Source: Sphingorhabdus sp. EL138
GTDB taxonomy: Bacteria > Pseudomonadota > Alphaproteobacteria > Sphingomonadales > Sphingomonadaceae
Reading direction: 5' to 3'
Assembly: GCF_945862485.1 (NCBI RefSeq)
Contig: NZ_CAMAYF010000011.1
Span: 1-61,561, forward strand
DNA length: 61,561 bases
Numbering within the stretch: the first letter of the stretch is position 1; each line of letters starts with the position of its first letter. Position numbers and translations under genes: made by a program. Shown in pieces: positions 1 through 8,562 of the stretch. The notes beneath the pieces were generated by a model. The model did not search any database and was not told where the DNA came from. It worked only from the letters and a program-made list of their open reading frames with translations.

Positions 1-180
1 GTGCGCTCTTACCGCACCGTTTCGACCTGGCCGCATCGAAATGCGGTGGACTATTTTCTGTGGCACTTTCCCTAAAATTGCTTTCGCCGGACGTTATCCG
101 GCACCGTTCCTCGCTGGAGCCCGGACTTTCCTCCCCTTAGCAGTTACCCACTAAGCGGCGGTCGCCCAACCCTCTGGCGC
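1..180 (-). ncRNA. rnpB: RNase P RNA (class A), 3' part cut off by window edge
   Basis: Catalytic RNA that matures the 5' ends of tRNAs. Read on the minus strand it carries the universally conserved P4-region core GAGGAAAGTCCGGGCTC (about 106-122) and, further on, the GTGCCACAGAAA motif (about 53-64), in the correct order and spacing for bacterial type A RNase P RNA. The 5' end falls at about 175-183, right after the stop codon of the amidase gene, so the promoter probably lies inside that gene. The 3' half lies outside the window. The 5' boundary is an estimate; the identification is firm. Confidence 0.95.
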
Positions 181-183
181 ACG

Positions 184-876
184 TCAGATAACAGAACTGC
201 CCTCAACCGCCAAGAGCAAGCTGAGCAGAATAGCGCGGCACTCCCCGTCGATTACGCCGTCGATGTTTGCGGGCCGGAACCGGCGCTGGAATGCAATTGT
301 AACCGCGCGGCCATCGGCTATGCCATAGCCATAACGTTCAAGTGCCAAAAGAAATGCGCCGTCAGACCAACCGGGATCCACCAGATTTTCAGTAGGCCGC
401 TTTATGGCGAGCCCCAACTTAGCCAATCGTTCCCAATCGAACAGCTCGCCCGGATCTTCTTTGCGGGCGGGTGCAACATCGCTGTGTCCGACAACATTGC
501 GCGGTTCAATCCCATAAGTCCGGACTAACTCAGCAACCAATCTGGTCACGGTGTCCATTTGCGCCTCAGGAAACGGGCGATAACCAAATTCGTGCCCGGG
601 ATTGACGATCTCAATGCCAATGCTGGCGCTGTTGCAATCGGTTACGCCGCGCCAATAGGATAATCCCGCATGTTGGGCGCGTTGTTCTTCGCGCACCATG
701 TACACCAGCTGTCCATCTTCATCGACCACATAATGCGCAGATACCTTGGACGCTGGGTTCGCCAGCCAGTTAATAGCTGCCGCGCCAGACTGCATGCCTG
801 TATAGTGCAGCACGATCATATTGATGGGCAGGCTGCGCTCGCCGAAATTGGGTGATGGGTTCCAGATCATAGTCAT
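184..876 (-). CDS. N-acetylmuramoyl-L-alanine amidase, AmpD/AmiD type (Amidase_2)
   Basis: Predicted zinc amidase that cleaves the MurNAc-L-Ala bond of peptidoglycan or anhydro-muropeptides. About 230 aa from the ATG at 876. The Amidase_2 domain shows the metal ligands in context: 'VLHYTGM' near the N-terminus, 'QRAQHAG' mid-domain and 'VVGHSDVAPARKEDPG' near residue 135-150. The last ~65 residues look like a PG_binding_1-type helical domain, as in AmiD-like enzymes. No signal peptide is visible, so location (cytosol or periplasm) is open. The reading frame is open to a GTG at 924 preceded by GGAGG 13 nt upstream, so a longer N-terminus is possible. It follows chpT on the same strand; rnpB begins directly downstream. 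Confidence 0.85.
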   Translation of the reverse strand: MTMIWNPSPNFGERSLPINMIVLHYTGMQSGAAAINWLANPASKVSAHYVVDEDGQLVYMVREEQRAQHAGLSYWRGVTDCNSASIGIEIVNPGHEFGYRPFPEAQMDTVTRLVAELVRTYGIEPRNVVGHSDVAPARKEDPGELFDWERLAKLGLAIKRPTENLVDPGWSDGAFLLALERYGYGIADGRAVTIAFQRRFRPANIDGVIDGECRAILLSLLLAVEGSSVI

Positions 877-965
877 GTCCGAACCATAGGTAAGTCGGCA
901 GCGACGTGCAATATCAGGCCACACACTCTTTACGCCGCCTCCAGCATGCGCAGCCCACTCTAACC

Positions 966-1607
966 TTATATGCGGATGAGCGCGCCGATCACCAAATGTT
1001 CAGGGTCGGGCTCTGCCAGTTGCAATATGCCATTACCTTGAACGGCGAGCTTATGCGCCATCCACGCCGCCGCCGTCCGTATATCCACAGCTGCAGGGTC
1101 AAGCTGACCGGTCAGTGCCTCTCGAATAGCCGAATCCATGAGGATTTTAGGGCCGCTCGCCCGGATAACAATTTCCTGCTCGCCTGCGCGCGCTTCTGCT
1201 CCGACGAACAATGTCCCGCCACGCGCCAACGCCTCATTGGCCAACAGAACGAGATTCAGCAATATTTTCACCGCCCTTTTGGGCATCACGTTCGCAGGCA
1301 CAGCCCACTCAAGCACCGTCCGTCCACTTGCGGTAACCATTGGCACAATAACCAATTTTGCTTCATTTGGATCAACTTCAGCGCCAAATCCGCCAGCAGC
1401 GCCAAAGGCCAAACGGAAAAATTTCAATTTGTCAGCAGCGGCCTTTGCACTCTCCGCCAGCAAATCCATGCACCGCTTCCGCATTTCGGGATCATGTTCA
1501 TCCGCCAATAGCTCAAGGCCATTATTCATCGCACCAACGGGGCTTAACAGGTCATGGCACAAGCGCCAGCACAGCAGGCTGGCAAAATCGATTTCGGTAT
1601 CGGGCAT
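966..1607 (-). CDS. chpT: ChpT-like histidine phosphotransferase
   Basis: Phosphotransfer protein of the alphaproteobacterial cell-cycle phosphorelay (in Caulobacter, CckA to ChpT to CtrA/CpdR). The N-terminal helix carries the expected phospho-accepting segment 'RLCHDLLSPVGAMNNG', and 'FFRLAFGAAGG' is the usual continuation of the DHp-like helix pair; the C-terminal half resembles a degenerate HATPase fold. About 213 aa, normal for the family. I prefer the ATG at 1607 because AGGA lies about 10 nt upstream; an in-frame ATG at 1649 would add 14 residues. It lies 3' of the JAMM gene (stop at 1670). Cognate CckA/CtrA genes are not in the window. Confidence 0.85.
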   Translation of the reverse strand: MPDTEIDFASLLCWRLCHDLLSPVGAMNNGLELLADEHDPEMRKRCMDLLAESAKAAADKLKFFRLAFGAAGGFGAEVDPNEAKLVIVPMVTASGRTVLEWAVPANVMPKRAVKILLNLVLLANEALARGGTLFVGAEARAGEQEIVIRASGPKILMDSAIREALTGQLDPAAVDIRTAAAWMAHKLAVQGNGILQLAEPDPEHLVIGALIRI

Positions 1608-1669
1608 TACAAAATTCCTGAGGGCATTTGGCGTGTTAGCGCCGCTCATGGACCGAGTTGGCGGGTGTT

Positions 1670-2077
1670 TCAACCCTCCTTCATTATTGCCACGGGCGTA
1701 AATCCGGTCACCCGACCGCCTGCGACTACAGGCTGCCATGCGGTAATCGCTTCGGCCGCAATTATCAGCCAAATATGCTGATCGGGCGCCGCTTGTGCGA
1801 CGTCGGTTGGTGACGGAGCGGCCACACCATTGGGGTGCGAATGGAAAAATCCCAACACAGGAATTCCGCCGCTTCTCACGTCCTTAGCCGCTGAGATCAA
1901 TGCGTCCGGATCGATTTCGAAATGCCTTGTCGGATCGGCAGCAACATTATGCGCCAGTTCGACCGCGGCGACCCGATCCCCTGCCCCCCGCAATAAACCG
2001 CAGCACTCATGGTCCCCCGCGGTGTCCGCCCAATCCAGAAGTTGCCGCCAGTCGCTGCTTGATAAATGCAAAGCCAT
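1670..2077 (-). CDS. JAMM/Mov34-family (Prok-JAB) metallopeptidase
   Basis: Small (135 aa) stand-alone JAB1/MPN domain protein. The full JAMM zinc site is visible: the glutamate in 'HECCGLLRG' (about residue 25) and 'HSHPNGVAAPSPTD', i.e. H-x-H with downstream S and D. Such bacterial proteins are thought to be isopeptidases or sulfur-carrier processing enzymes, but no ubiquitin-like, ThiS-like or E1-like gene is adjacent, so the substrate is unknown. The start could be GTG at 2080 or ATG at 2077. The gene is divergent from rluD with only 16 nt between the ATGs; its stop is followed by chpT. Confidence 0.85.
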   Translation of the reverse strand: MALHLSSSDWRQLLDWADTAGDHECCGLLRGAGDRVAAVELAHNVAADPTRHFEIDPDALISAAKDVRSGGIPVLGFFHSHPNGVAAPSPTDVAQAAPDQHIWLIIAAEAITAWQPVVAGGRVTGFTPVAIMKEG

Positions 2078-2093
2078 CACCCATGTCTATGCG

Positions 2094-3035
2094 ATGTCGG
2101 GGGAAATTACTACATTTACGGGCGTTTTGGGTGCCGGGCGGCTGGATAGTGCGCTTGCCGCAGCCTTGCCGCAATTTTCGCGTGCGCGCATACAGGCTTT
2201 GATCGCGGATGCTGCGCTCCGCATCAATGGTCAGATCTTTGCCGACGCTGGCAGCAAGAAAATGTCGGGACAGGCATTTGAACTTAACGTCCCTGCCCCC
2301 ATACCTGACAAAGCAATGGCGCAGAACATTGCGCTGGACGTGGTTTTTGAAGATGAACATTTGATTATCGTCAATAAACCCGCCGGGCTGGTCGTGCATC
2401 CCGCGGCAGGCCATAGCGACGGAACCCTTGTCAACGCACTGCTGCACCATTGCCAGGGCAAGCTTTCGGGCATTGGCGGGGTGCAACGTCCAGGGATAGT
2501 CCATCGCATTGACAAGGACACCTCAGGGCTGCTGGTCGTCGCCAAAAGCGATGCAGCGCATGAGGGCCTCGCGAAACTTTTCGCCGCCCATGATATTGAG
2601 CGCAAATATATTGCAATCGTCAACGGTATCCCCGCGCCACCTGCTGGCACAGTCCGCACACAAATTGGCCGGTCGACCACAAACCGAAAGAAAATGACGG
2701 TGCTGCCCGAATCAAAGGGTCGGCATGCGGTCACGCATTACCGGATGGTTGAGGCCTTCGCCAAAACAGCGATGGTCGAATGCACTCTAGAAACGGGGCG
2801 CACGCATCAGGTGCGCGTGCACATGGCGCATATCGGCCATCCGCTGATTGGCGATGGCGTCTATTCTAATCGACAAAACCACTATAAAATTGGTCCAAAT
2901 CAAGCCAAATTCGACCGCCAAGCATTGCACGCCGCCTCTTTGGGGTTTATTCATCCTATCACCGGCGGAACTTTACGGTTTGAATGCGGTATACCAGAAG
3001 ACATGCAGCTTCTGTTAAGCAAGCTTCAGTTATAA
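2094..3035 (+). CDS. rluD: RluD-type 23S rRNA pseudouridine synthase
   Basis: Isomerises uridines to pseudouridine in 23S rRNA (by RluD homology, the helix 69 positions). 313 aa: an S4-like RNA-binding domain at about residues 10-75 ('GRLDSALAAALPQFSRARIQ') followed by the RluA/RluD catalytic domain with 'GIVHRIDKDTSGLLVVAK', in which the aspartate is the invariant catalytic residue. The frame is open upstream to 1830, but that part is antisense to the JAMM gene and lacks family similarity; the ATG at 2094 gives a standard RluD N-terminus. The RluC-like versus RluD-like assignment is not certain. Confidence 0.88.
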   Translation: MSGEITTFTGVLGAGRLDSALAAALPQFSRARIQALIADAALRINGQIFADAGSKKMSGQAFELNVPAPIPDKAMAQNIALDVVFEDEHLIIVNKPAGLVVHPAAGHSDGTLVNALLHHCQGKLSGIGGVQRPGIVHRIDKDTSGLLVVAKSDAAHEGLAKLFAAHDIERKYIAIVNGIPAPPAGTVRTQIGRSTTNRKKMTVLPESKGRHAVTHYRMVEAFAKTAMVECTLETGRTHQVRVHMAHIGHPLIGDGVYSNRQNHYKIGPNQAKFDRQALHAASLGFIHPITGGTLRFECGIPEDMQLLLSKLQL

Positions 3036-3108
3036 AAGTTTCGAAGGGAACGCTTTACCATCGGGTGCTTGATGAGGCCCGGCGGAAGGCACAATGAAAG
3101 AGGAAAAC

Positions 3109-4014
3109 ATGTCTGATAGAAAGAATGTTCCGGCTACGATACCTGCCCTTGGGGGGGACGCGAGCCTTAATCGTTACCTAAGCGAAATTCGGAAATTTCC
3201 GATACTCAAGCCCGAGCAGGAATATATGCTCGCCAAACGCTTGCAAGAACATGGCGACACCAAAGCAGCGGAACAGCTGGTCACGTCGCATCTCCGCCTC
3301 GTATCGAAAATCGCCATGGGCTATCGCGGCTACGGCCTGCCGGTATCCGAGCTGATTTCCGAAGGGAATATCGGATTGATGCAGGGCGTAAAGAAATTTG
3401 ACCCCGATCGTGGCTTCCGCCTCGCGACCTACGCGATGTGGTGGATTCGTGCCTCGATGCAGGAATTCATCCTGCGCAGCTGGAGCTTAGTAAAGATCGG
3501 CACCACCGCCGCGCAGAAGAAGCTTTTCTTCAACCTGCGCCGCATGAAAAACAATCTGCAGGCTTTTGAAGACGGCGACCTGAATCAGGAAGCCTTGCGC
3601 AAAATCGCAACGGACCTCGGCGTTTCCGAAGAAGAAGTGAACAATATGAACCGCCGGATGGCGATGGGCGGTGATACATCGCTCAATGTGCCCATGCGCG
3701 AAGATGGCGATGGCCAATGGCAAGACTGGTTGGTCGATGACACGCCGTTGCAAGACGAGCGCGTTGCTGACGCACAAGAAGGTGACATGCGCCATGCCTT
3801 ATTGTCCGAAGCGATGGGCAGCCTGAATGACCGCGAGAAGCACATTTTGACACAGCGCCGCTTGATTGAAGAGCCGCAAACTCTGGAAGAACTCAGCCAG
3901 ACCTATAGCGTCAGCCGAGAGCGTGTGCGCCAGATTGAAGTGCGCGCTTTTGAAAAGCTGCAAAAGGCGATGTTGCGTATCGCTACTGAAAAACGGCTGC
4001 TGCTCGCGATTTAA
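3109..4014 (+). CDS. rpoH: RNA polymerase sigma-32 (heat-shock) factor
   Basis: Heat-shock sigma factor, 301 aa. Region 2 is intact ('ELISEGNIGLMQGVKKFDP', 'RLATYAMWWIRASMQEFIL'). The RpoH box 'QKKLFFNLRR' that distinguishes sigma-32 from other sigma-70 proteins is at about residue 135, and region 4.2 reads 'YSVSRERVRQIEVRAFEKL'. The ATG at 3109 is preceded by GAGGA at ideal spacing; an in-frame ATG at 3094 lacks one. Alphaproteobacteria often carry more than one rpoH, so paralogues elsewhere are possible. A match to the sigma-32 consensus is found upstream of clpP in this window. Confidence 0.95.
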   Translation: MSDRKNVPATIPALGGDASLNRYLSEIRKFPILKPEQEYMLAKRLQEHGDTKAAEQLVTSHLRLVSKIAMGYRGYGLPVSELISEGNIGLMQGVKKFDPDRGFRLATYAMWWIRASMQEFILRSWSLVKIGTTAAQKKLFFNLRRMKNNLQAFEDGDLNQEALRKIATDLGVSEEEVNNMNRRMAMGGDTSLNVPMREDGDGQWQDWLVDDTPLQDERVADAQEGDMRHALLSEAMGSLNDREKHILTQRRLIEEPQTLEELSQTYSVSRERVRQIEVRAFEKLQKAMLRIATEKRLLLAI

Positions 4015-4064
4015 CTATCCGTAAAAAAGATGACGGGCGGAAAACACTGCGCTAGCTTTTGGCA

Positions 4065-4766
4065 ATGACAAAAACCAAGCGTTCGCTTTCCGCACGTTTT
4101 CTACGTTCCAGCTTTAAGGGCGCGATATACTTCATCGGGGGTACGGTCGCGTTAACCGCAGTCTATGCCGTGGTTCCTGTTCCAACGACATTGACGATGT
4201 TGTTCGACAGCAACGGAGCCAAAAGCGAGTGGGCCACCCTTTCCGACATTTCGCCAAACCTTGTGCGTGCCGTCATCGCCGCTGAGGATGGTAAATATTG
4301 CAGCCATGATGGCTTTGATCGCGAAGCTATTGAAAAGGCGCTAACCCGCAACATAGAGGGCGGCCGTATGCGCGGTGGCTCTACCATCAGCCAGCAGACC
4401 GCGAAAAATGTGTTCCTATGGCAAGGGTCGGGCTGGACGCGTTATCTGCGCAAAGTGCCTGAAGTATATTTCACGTTCCTGATCGAGAAAATCTGGGGCA
4501 AGCGCCGGATCATGGAAGTATATTTGAACGTCGCGGAGACCGGCATCGGTACGTATGGCGCAGAGGCCGGCGCACAGCGTTATTACAAAAAATCCGCCAA
4601 GAACCTGACCCGCATAGAGGCCGCGCGCTTGGCGGCTATCTTACCCTTGCCCAAAAAGCGGGCCGTCAATGGCGTAGGCGGCTTCACCCGCCGCTATGGC
4701 AACAGCATCTCCGCGCGCATCCGCGTTGTGAAACGCGATGGCCTCGACGCTTGCATCTACACATAA
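4065..4766 (+). CDS. mtgA: Monofunctional biosynthetic peptidoglycan transglycosylase
   Basis: GT51 glycosyltransferase that polymerises lipid II into glycan strands at the inner membrane. 233 aa with one N-terminal membrane anchor (about residues 18-40). Catalytic-domain motifs are in order: 'AAEDGKYCSHDGFD' with the catalytic Glu, 'RGGSTISQQTAKN', 'RRIMEVYLNVAETG'. No transpeptidase domain follows, which separates it from class A PBPs. An upstream in-frame TTG at 4059 is less likely than the ATG at 4065. Convergent with the TonB receptor gene. Confidence 0.93.
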   Translation: MTKTKRSLSARFLRSSFKGAIYFIGGTVALTAVYAVVPVPTTLTMLFDSNGAKSEWATLSDISPNLVRAVIAAEDGKYCSHDGFDREAIEKALTRNIEGGRMRGGSTISQQTAKNVFLWQGSGWTRYLRKVPEVYFTFLIEKIWGKRRIMEVYLNVAETGIGTYGAEAGAQRYYKKSAKNLTRIEAARLAAILPLPKKRAVNGVGGFTRRYGNSISARIRVVKRDGLDACIYT

Positions 4767-4770
4767 AAAA

Positions 4771-4799
4771 AGGGCGGAGCCAAAGCCCCGCCCTGTTTT
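4771..4799. terminator. Bidirectional intrinsic terminator between mtgA and the TonB receptor
   Basis: GGGCGGAGC and GCCCCGCCC form a nine-position stem (one mismatch) with a CAAA loop. An A-run lies on the left and TGTTTT on the right, so a U-tract exists in both directions. It sits 5 nt after the mtgA stop and 15 nt from the convergent receptor stop. Confidence 0.8.
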
Positions 4800-4813
4800 C
4801 AATATTTCATTAC

Positions 4814-7800
4814 CTAGAAATCGTAGCTGATACCCACCTTGATGCGCCATACCGACGAAGATGTGTTGATGAAGTTGTCAGCATTAAAATCACTAACACC
4901 TTCAGCGTTCGGGTTGTTCGCTGTAAATCCAGTGATGATGTAACGACCTTGGGTATCAATCCCGCTGATCGAAGCAATATCCTGACGACCACCGAAATCT
5001 CTCCGACGCTGAACGTTCCATTTTGGATCAAGCAAATTGAGGAAGTTATCGAAGCTCGCAAAAAGCTTCAACTTGTCTTCGCGACCAAAAAGACGGCCTG
5101 GGCCAGGTATTTCTTGTGAGAACGACAGGTCAAGATCGTAATACCATTCGTTTGAGCAAGTGTTGCGCTCAATGGTCCTACCCAAGAACTTGCGCGCGCA
5201 CTTCAGCGAATTACCGAAATCGGAGAGTCCTTGCACCGCTGTCATATTCGACGTTGGCGAAACATTGGGGTCGGTCACGCCAGTCGGCAAGTAAACAAGT
5301 GCATTTTCTGTACCCGATACGCTATCACCAAAGACGCTGCCGCCGCTAAAGGTTAAGCTATATGGCCGTCCCGACCGCGCAACAAAGGTTACCCCAAAGC
5401 GCGTTGCGTAGTCACCGAAAAACTCTTCCTTGAAGCTTGTGTTCAAGGTGAAGTTGTGACGGCTGTTATAGAAACCACGCGATGCCGCAGGGTTTTGACG
5501 ATCGGATGCCGCCGAGATGTCGTAGTTCGAACCGGCGGTTGAACTATACATGTTACGACGATCTTGGCTGTCCGAGAAGGAGTAGCCAACATTGAAGAAG
5601 GTGGAACCACCTTCTGTAAAAATGCCCCCATCAAAATTCTTCGACAAAATGAACGAAGCCGTGTGGCTGCGGAAGCTGCCGGCATTGGTTAACATTAGTT
5701 CGTCATCGCGACTGGTAGCAAAGCATGCCGCGTTGATGCCGCCGTAGGTGGGGCTTGGAGAGAAGCCCACCAAACGAGCCGAACAACCGGCAGCGCTTGG
5801 ATCAATCGAACGATAAATAGGGCGGCTATCAATAGTGAAGCCGTTCAAACCGATTGGAGCGCCGCCAGTACCCGCTGCCGTGCCCGGTACCGCCGCCAAA
5901 TCGACGAGGTTGAACGGATTACGGTATTTCGAGTAGATATAGTCGAGCGTGAGATCCCAACCGCTGAAAAAGCCGGTTTCAGCAAAGTTCAGCTGCGACG
6001 AGAAGCCTGCATTGAAGCGCACCACCGTTGGCTGCTTGAGGTTAGGGCTGATCGATTGGGTATCGCCTAGACCCCGAGCTGCTTCAGTGCTGCCCGCTGT
6101 CTTGATACACGCTGGAACGCCCGTAAACGCACCACCGGTTACCACGTCGATTTGCGCTGTGACCGGTAAAGGGCACCCAAGCGAACGTGTTGTACCTTCA
6201 CCAACTGTGCTGCCGTCATTCTGGAAAGCATTACCAAACCAGACCAATGGGTCGCCACCAGAGAAGATACCCAAGCCTGTGCGGAACTGGGCGCGAGAAA
6301 ACACCGCAAAATCGTTCAGGTCATAAGTGAACGCTACGCGCGGCAGAACGGCAATCGGCAATTTGCTGAAACCGTTGCCATTGCTGAAGCCATAACGATT
6401 TATGAACAGCGGATTTGCTTCGGGAGCACCACCGTCATACCATTCTGCCCGAACGCCACCAACAACGCTCAAAGAATCCGTTACCTGCCAATCGTCTTGG
6501 GCAAAAATCGAATAGATGCCTCGATTAAACTTAGCCGCCGCATCTCTGACGTCGCCTGTTGCAGAGAAGTTTCCAGCGGCACCTGCCGCAAGGCCACCCG
6601 CCAATTGTGCGGCAGTCGGGTTCGTGCTTGTGCCGGTCGAGAGCAAACCTGCCTCGAGATCGGCAGCATTGCGGAAGAACAAAGTCCCGGTCGCATTTTG
6701 GACAAAGAGATTGAACAAGTTGGCTTGGTTCATTTCTGCGCCGAACTTGAGCTGATGATCGCCAGCGTCAAGCTTACCTACAGCACGGTATTGTTGAATT
6801 TTCGTTTGCAGGTCATTGGCCGAACGCGAAAACCCTGGACCCGCGGATACACGGCCGAATGTGCCATCGGCGTTGGTGATACCCACAACAATCGCAGGGA
6901 TCGGCGCGTCCGATTGTGCTTCGCCGCCGCCAACGGGATTCTGCAAATCCTGAACTTGCGAACGCGAGTAACGCACCTCAGTCGAGAATGTATCGGTCCA
7001 CTGCGAATAGAGACGACCAGAGTAATAGTTAGACTCTGTTCCACTGAGGTAGAAGGTGTTGACACCAGTTACACGCGGGTTTGTTGCAGAGTTGCTGAAA
7101 TCGTCGGAACGCGTGGTCGATTCTTCGAGCCGCTGATACGTTGCCTCCAAACGGTGATCGTCGTTAATCTGCCAGTCAGCGCGTGCAAAATAGCGCTTGT
7201 TGGTGAACGGACGGTTGGTGACCAACTCGCCTGTATCGATTTTATATGCGCGATTTAGAATCTCGCTTATGCGATTGAATTCAGCAACAGGTACGCCGGT
7301 GATGCTGTTGGGATAGCCCGCACCTGCTGGACCATCATCCTGTGACTGACCGGCTTGTTGGTTCTCATACGCACCAAAAATGAACAATTTGTCCTTGATG
7401 ATGGGACCACCAAGGTAAAGACCCAAGCGCTTGTCGGGTTCAATCGGCGCAACTTTGCGGCTGCGGTCTGAATATTTGTCAAAGACGTTATCGGCGCGAA
7501 GTTTGCTATCCGAATATTCGTAAAAAGCCCCAAAGGTGTAGTCGTTGGTACCCGATTTGGTAACAACGTTGATGGCACAGCCAGTAAATTGGCCATAGTC
7601 AACATCAAAAGGTGCGAACTGGACCTGTGTTTCGCGAATGGCATCATATGGCAATGGGGTAGAGCTACGCGATGAAAAACCTGTGTCATTCAAGCCATAA
7701 ACGTCGCCTTGGCTAATGCCATCAACAGTGAAGGCATTCCCTCGATCGTTGCCGCCGAGGCAGGAAATACGATCCTGGCCCGATCCGGTGTCGTCGCGGT

Positions 7801-8302
7801 CAAGGCTAACACGAGGATCAATACGAATAATGTCGCGAACGTCACGGTTGAAGGTTGGCGCATTTTCGATAAATTCGCTGGAGAAGCTCTGGCCAGGACC
7901 GACAGCCAGTTGGGTAACGCGAACGCGTGTTCCGGTAACGACAATTTCACCAGCGCCCGAGCTTAAGGTGAACGCGAGGCTCGTGTTGCCTTGAATGCTT
8001 GTTTCCAAGTTTTCAATTGATTGGCCTTCAAAGCCAGTGGCGTTGATTGCTACAGTGTATGGCCCTCCCGAAGTGAGACCAGTTGCGTTGAACGAACCGG
8101 TCGACCCGGTCATAAGGGTGCGTGTGTTTCCAGTCCGCGTGTCAGTGACTTCAACGGTTGCTCCAACTACAGGCGCGCCAGCGTCGTCTAAGACCGTTCC
8201 TTCAATCCCCGAAGTAATCTGTTGCGCAAACGCAGGCGTTGCTAAAACCGAAGCGACCGAAAGCGCGGCGGCACTAGCGGCTAGATAAAAACGAACTTGC
8301 AT
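4814..8302 (-). CDS. Oar-like TonB-dependent outer-membrane receptor with N-terminal carboxypeptidase-like domain
   Basis: 1162-residue outer-membrane protein. A signal peptide (about residues 1-26, ending 'ATPAFA') precedes a CarboxypepD_reg-like beta-sandwich ('GIEGTVLDDAGAPVVGATV', about 32-115). A plug domain follows ('DIIRIDPRVSLDRDD', 'RGNAFTVDGISQGD'), then a long beta-barrel ending in 'VGISYDF', with the terminal aromatic typical of barrel proteins. The arrangement matches Oar/TonB receptors common in sphingomonads. The substrate cannot be read from sequence, and no partner gene (SusD-like, hydrolase, sensor) is adjacent. Preceded by a 260-nt leader rich in inverted repeats. Confidence 0.87.
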   Translation of the reverse strand: MQVRFYLAASAAALSVASVLATPAFAQQITSGIEGTVLDDAGAPVVGATVEVTDTRTGNTRTLMTGSTGSFNATGLTSGGPYTVAINATGFEGQSIENLETSIQGNTSLAFTLSSGAGEIVVTGTRVRVTQLAVGPGQSFSSEFIENAPTFNRDVRDIIRIDPRVSLDRDDTGSGQDRISCLGGNDRGNAFTVDGISQGDVYGLNDTGFSSRSSTPLPYDAIRETQVQFAPFDVDYGQFTGCAINVVTKSGTNDYTFGAFYEYSDSKLRADNVFDKYSDRSRKVAPIEPDKRLGLYLGGPIIKDKLFIFGAYENQQAGQSQDDGPAGAGYPNSITGVPVAEFNRISEILNRAYKIDTGELVTNRPFTNKRYFARADWQINDDHRLEATYQRLEESTTRSDDFSNSATNPRVTGVNTFYLSGTESNYYSGRLYSQWTDTFSTEVRYSRSQVQDLQNPVGGGEAQSDAPIPAIVVGITNADGTFGRVSAGPGFSRSANDLQTKIQQYRAVGKLDAGDHQLKFGAEMNQANLFNLFVQNATGTLFFRNAADLEAGLLSTGTSTNPTAAQLAGGLAAGAAGNFSATGDVRDAAAKFNRGIYSIFAQDDWQVTDSLSVVGGVRAEWYDGGAPEANPLFINRYGFSNGNGFSKLPIAVLPRVAFTYDLNDFAVFSRAQFRTGLGIFSGGDPLVWFGNAFQNDGSTVGEGTTRSLGCPLPVTAQIDVVTGGAFTGVPACIKTAGSTEAARGLGDTQSISPNLKQPTVVRFNAGFSSQLNFAETGFFSGWDLTLDYIYSKYRNPFNLVDLAAVPGTAAGTGGAPIGLNGFTIDSRPIYRSIDPSAAGCSARLVGFSPSPTYGGINAACFATSRDDELMLTNAGSFRSHTASFILSKNFDGGIFTEGGSTFFNVGYSFSDSQDRRNMYSSTAGSNYDISAASDRQNPAASRGFYNSRHNFTLNTSFKEEFFGDYATRFGVTFVARSGRPYSLTFSGGSVFGDSVSGTENALVYLPTGVTDPNVSPTSNMTAVQGLSDFGNSLKCARKFLGRTIERNTCSNEWYYDLDLSFSQEIPGPGRLFGREDKLKLFASFDNFLNLLDPKWNVQRRRDFGGRQDIASISGIDTQGRYIITGFTANNPNAEGVSDFNADNFINTSSSVWRIKVGISYDF

Positions 8303-8562
8303 GGATACACCCCTTCAAAGATACACGTTCTGACATTTCGGCATTCCCAACTCAAAAGCGAATCACGCGAATGAAATGGGCCTTGAGTTCCCCTTGGGGT
8401 TGGTAAATGTCAGTAAAATGACAGTCGGCCAAGCAGATGGAGCGCGCTTAGCCGAGAGTGACGCGCCAGCATAGTTTCGCGTTGCACCAAATTGTGCAAA
8501 GCAACATTTTTGTTTATTTTGTCGGCAAATGTTGCACGTTTACCACAGTTTACCAACTTACT
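8303..8562 (-). promoter_or_regulatory. Intergenic leader upstream of the TonB receptor, rich in inverted repeats
   Basis: 260 nt between clpX and the receptor gene with no ORF. It holds several dyads: TTGCAC/GTGCAA with a 6-nt spacer (8482-8499), GCAACATTT/AAATGTTGC (8501-8509 and 8527-8535), TGTCA/TGACA with a 6-nt spacer (8408-8423) and CCCCTTGGGG (8390-8399). The TTGCAC word recurs at 8532. GAAGGGG lies just upstream of the receptor ATG as ribosome-binding site. Which dyads are operators and which are RNA structure cannot be decided by eye. Confidence 0.5.

Noticed and set aside
1670-2077. JAMM peptidase as part of a ubiquitin-like conjugation or antiphage operon
   Set aside because: No E1-, E2- or ubiquitin-like gene is adjacent; neighbours are chpT and rluD, so it is reported only as a stand-alone peptidase.
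1830-2093. N-terminal extension of the rluD frame
   Set aside because: It is antisense to the JAMM peptidase gene and lacks family similarity; the ATG at 2094 gives a normal RluD start.
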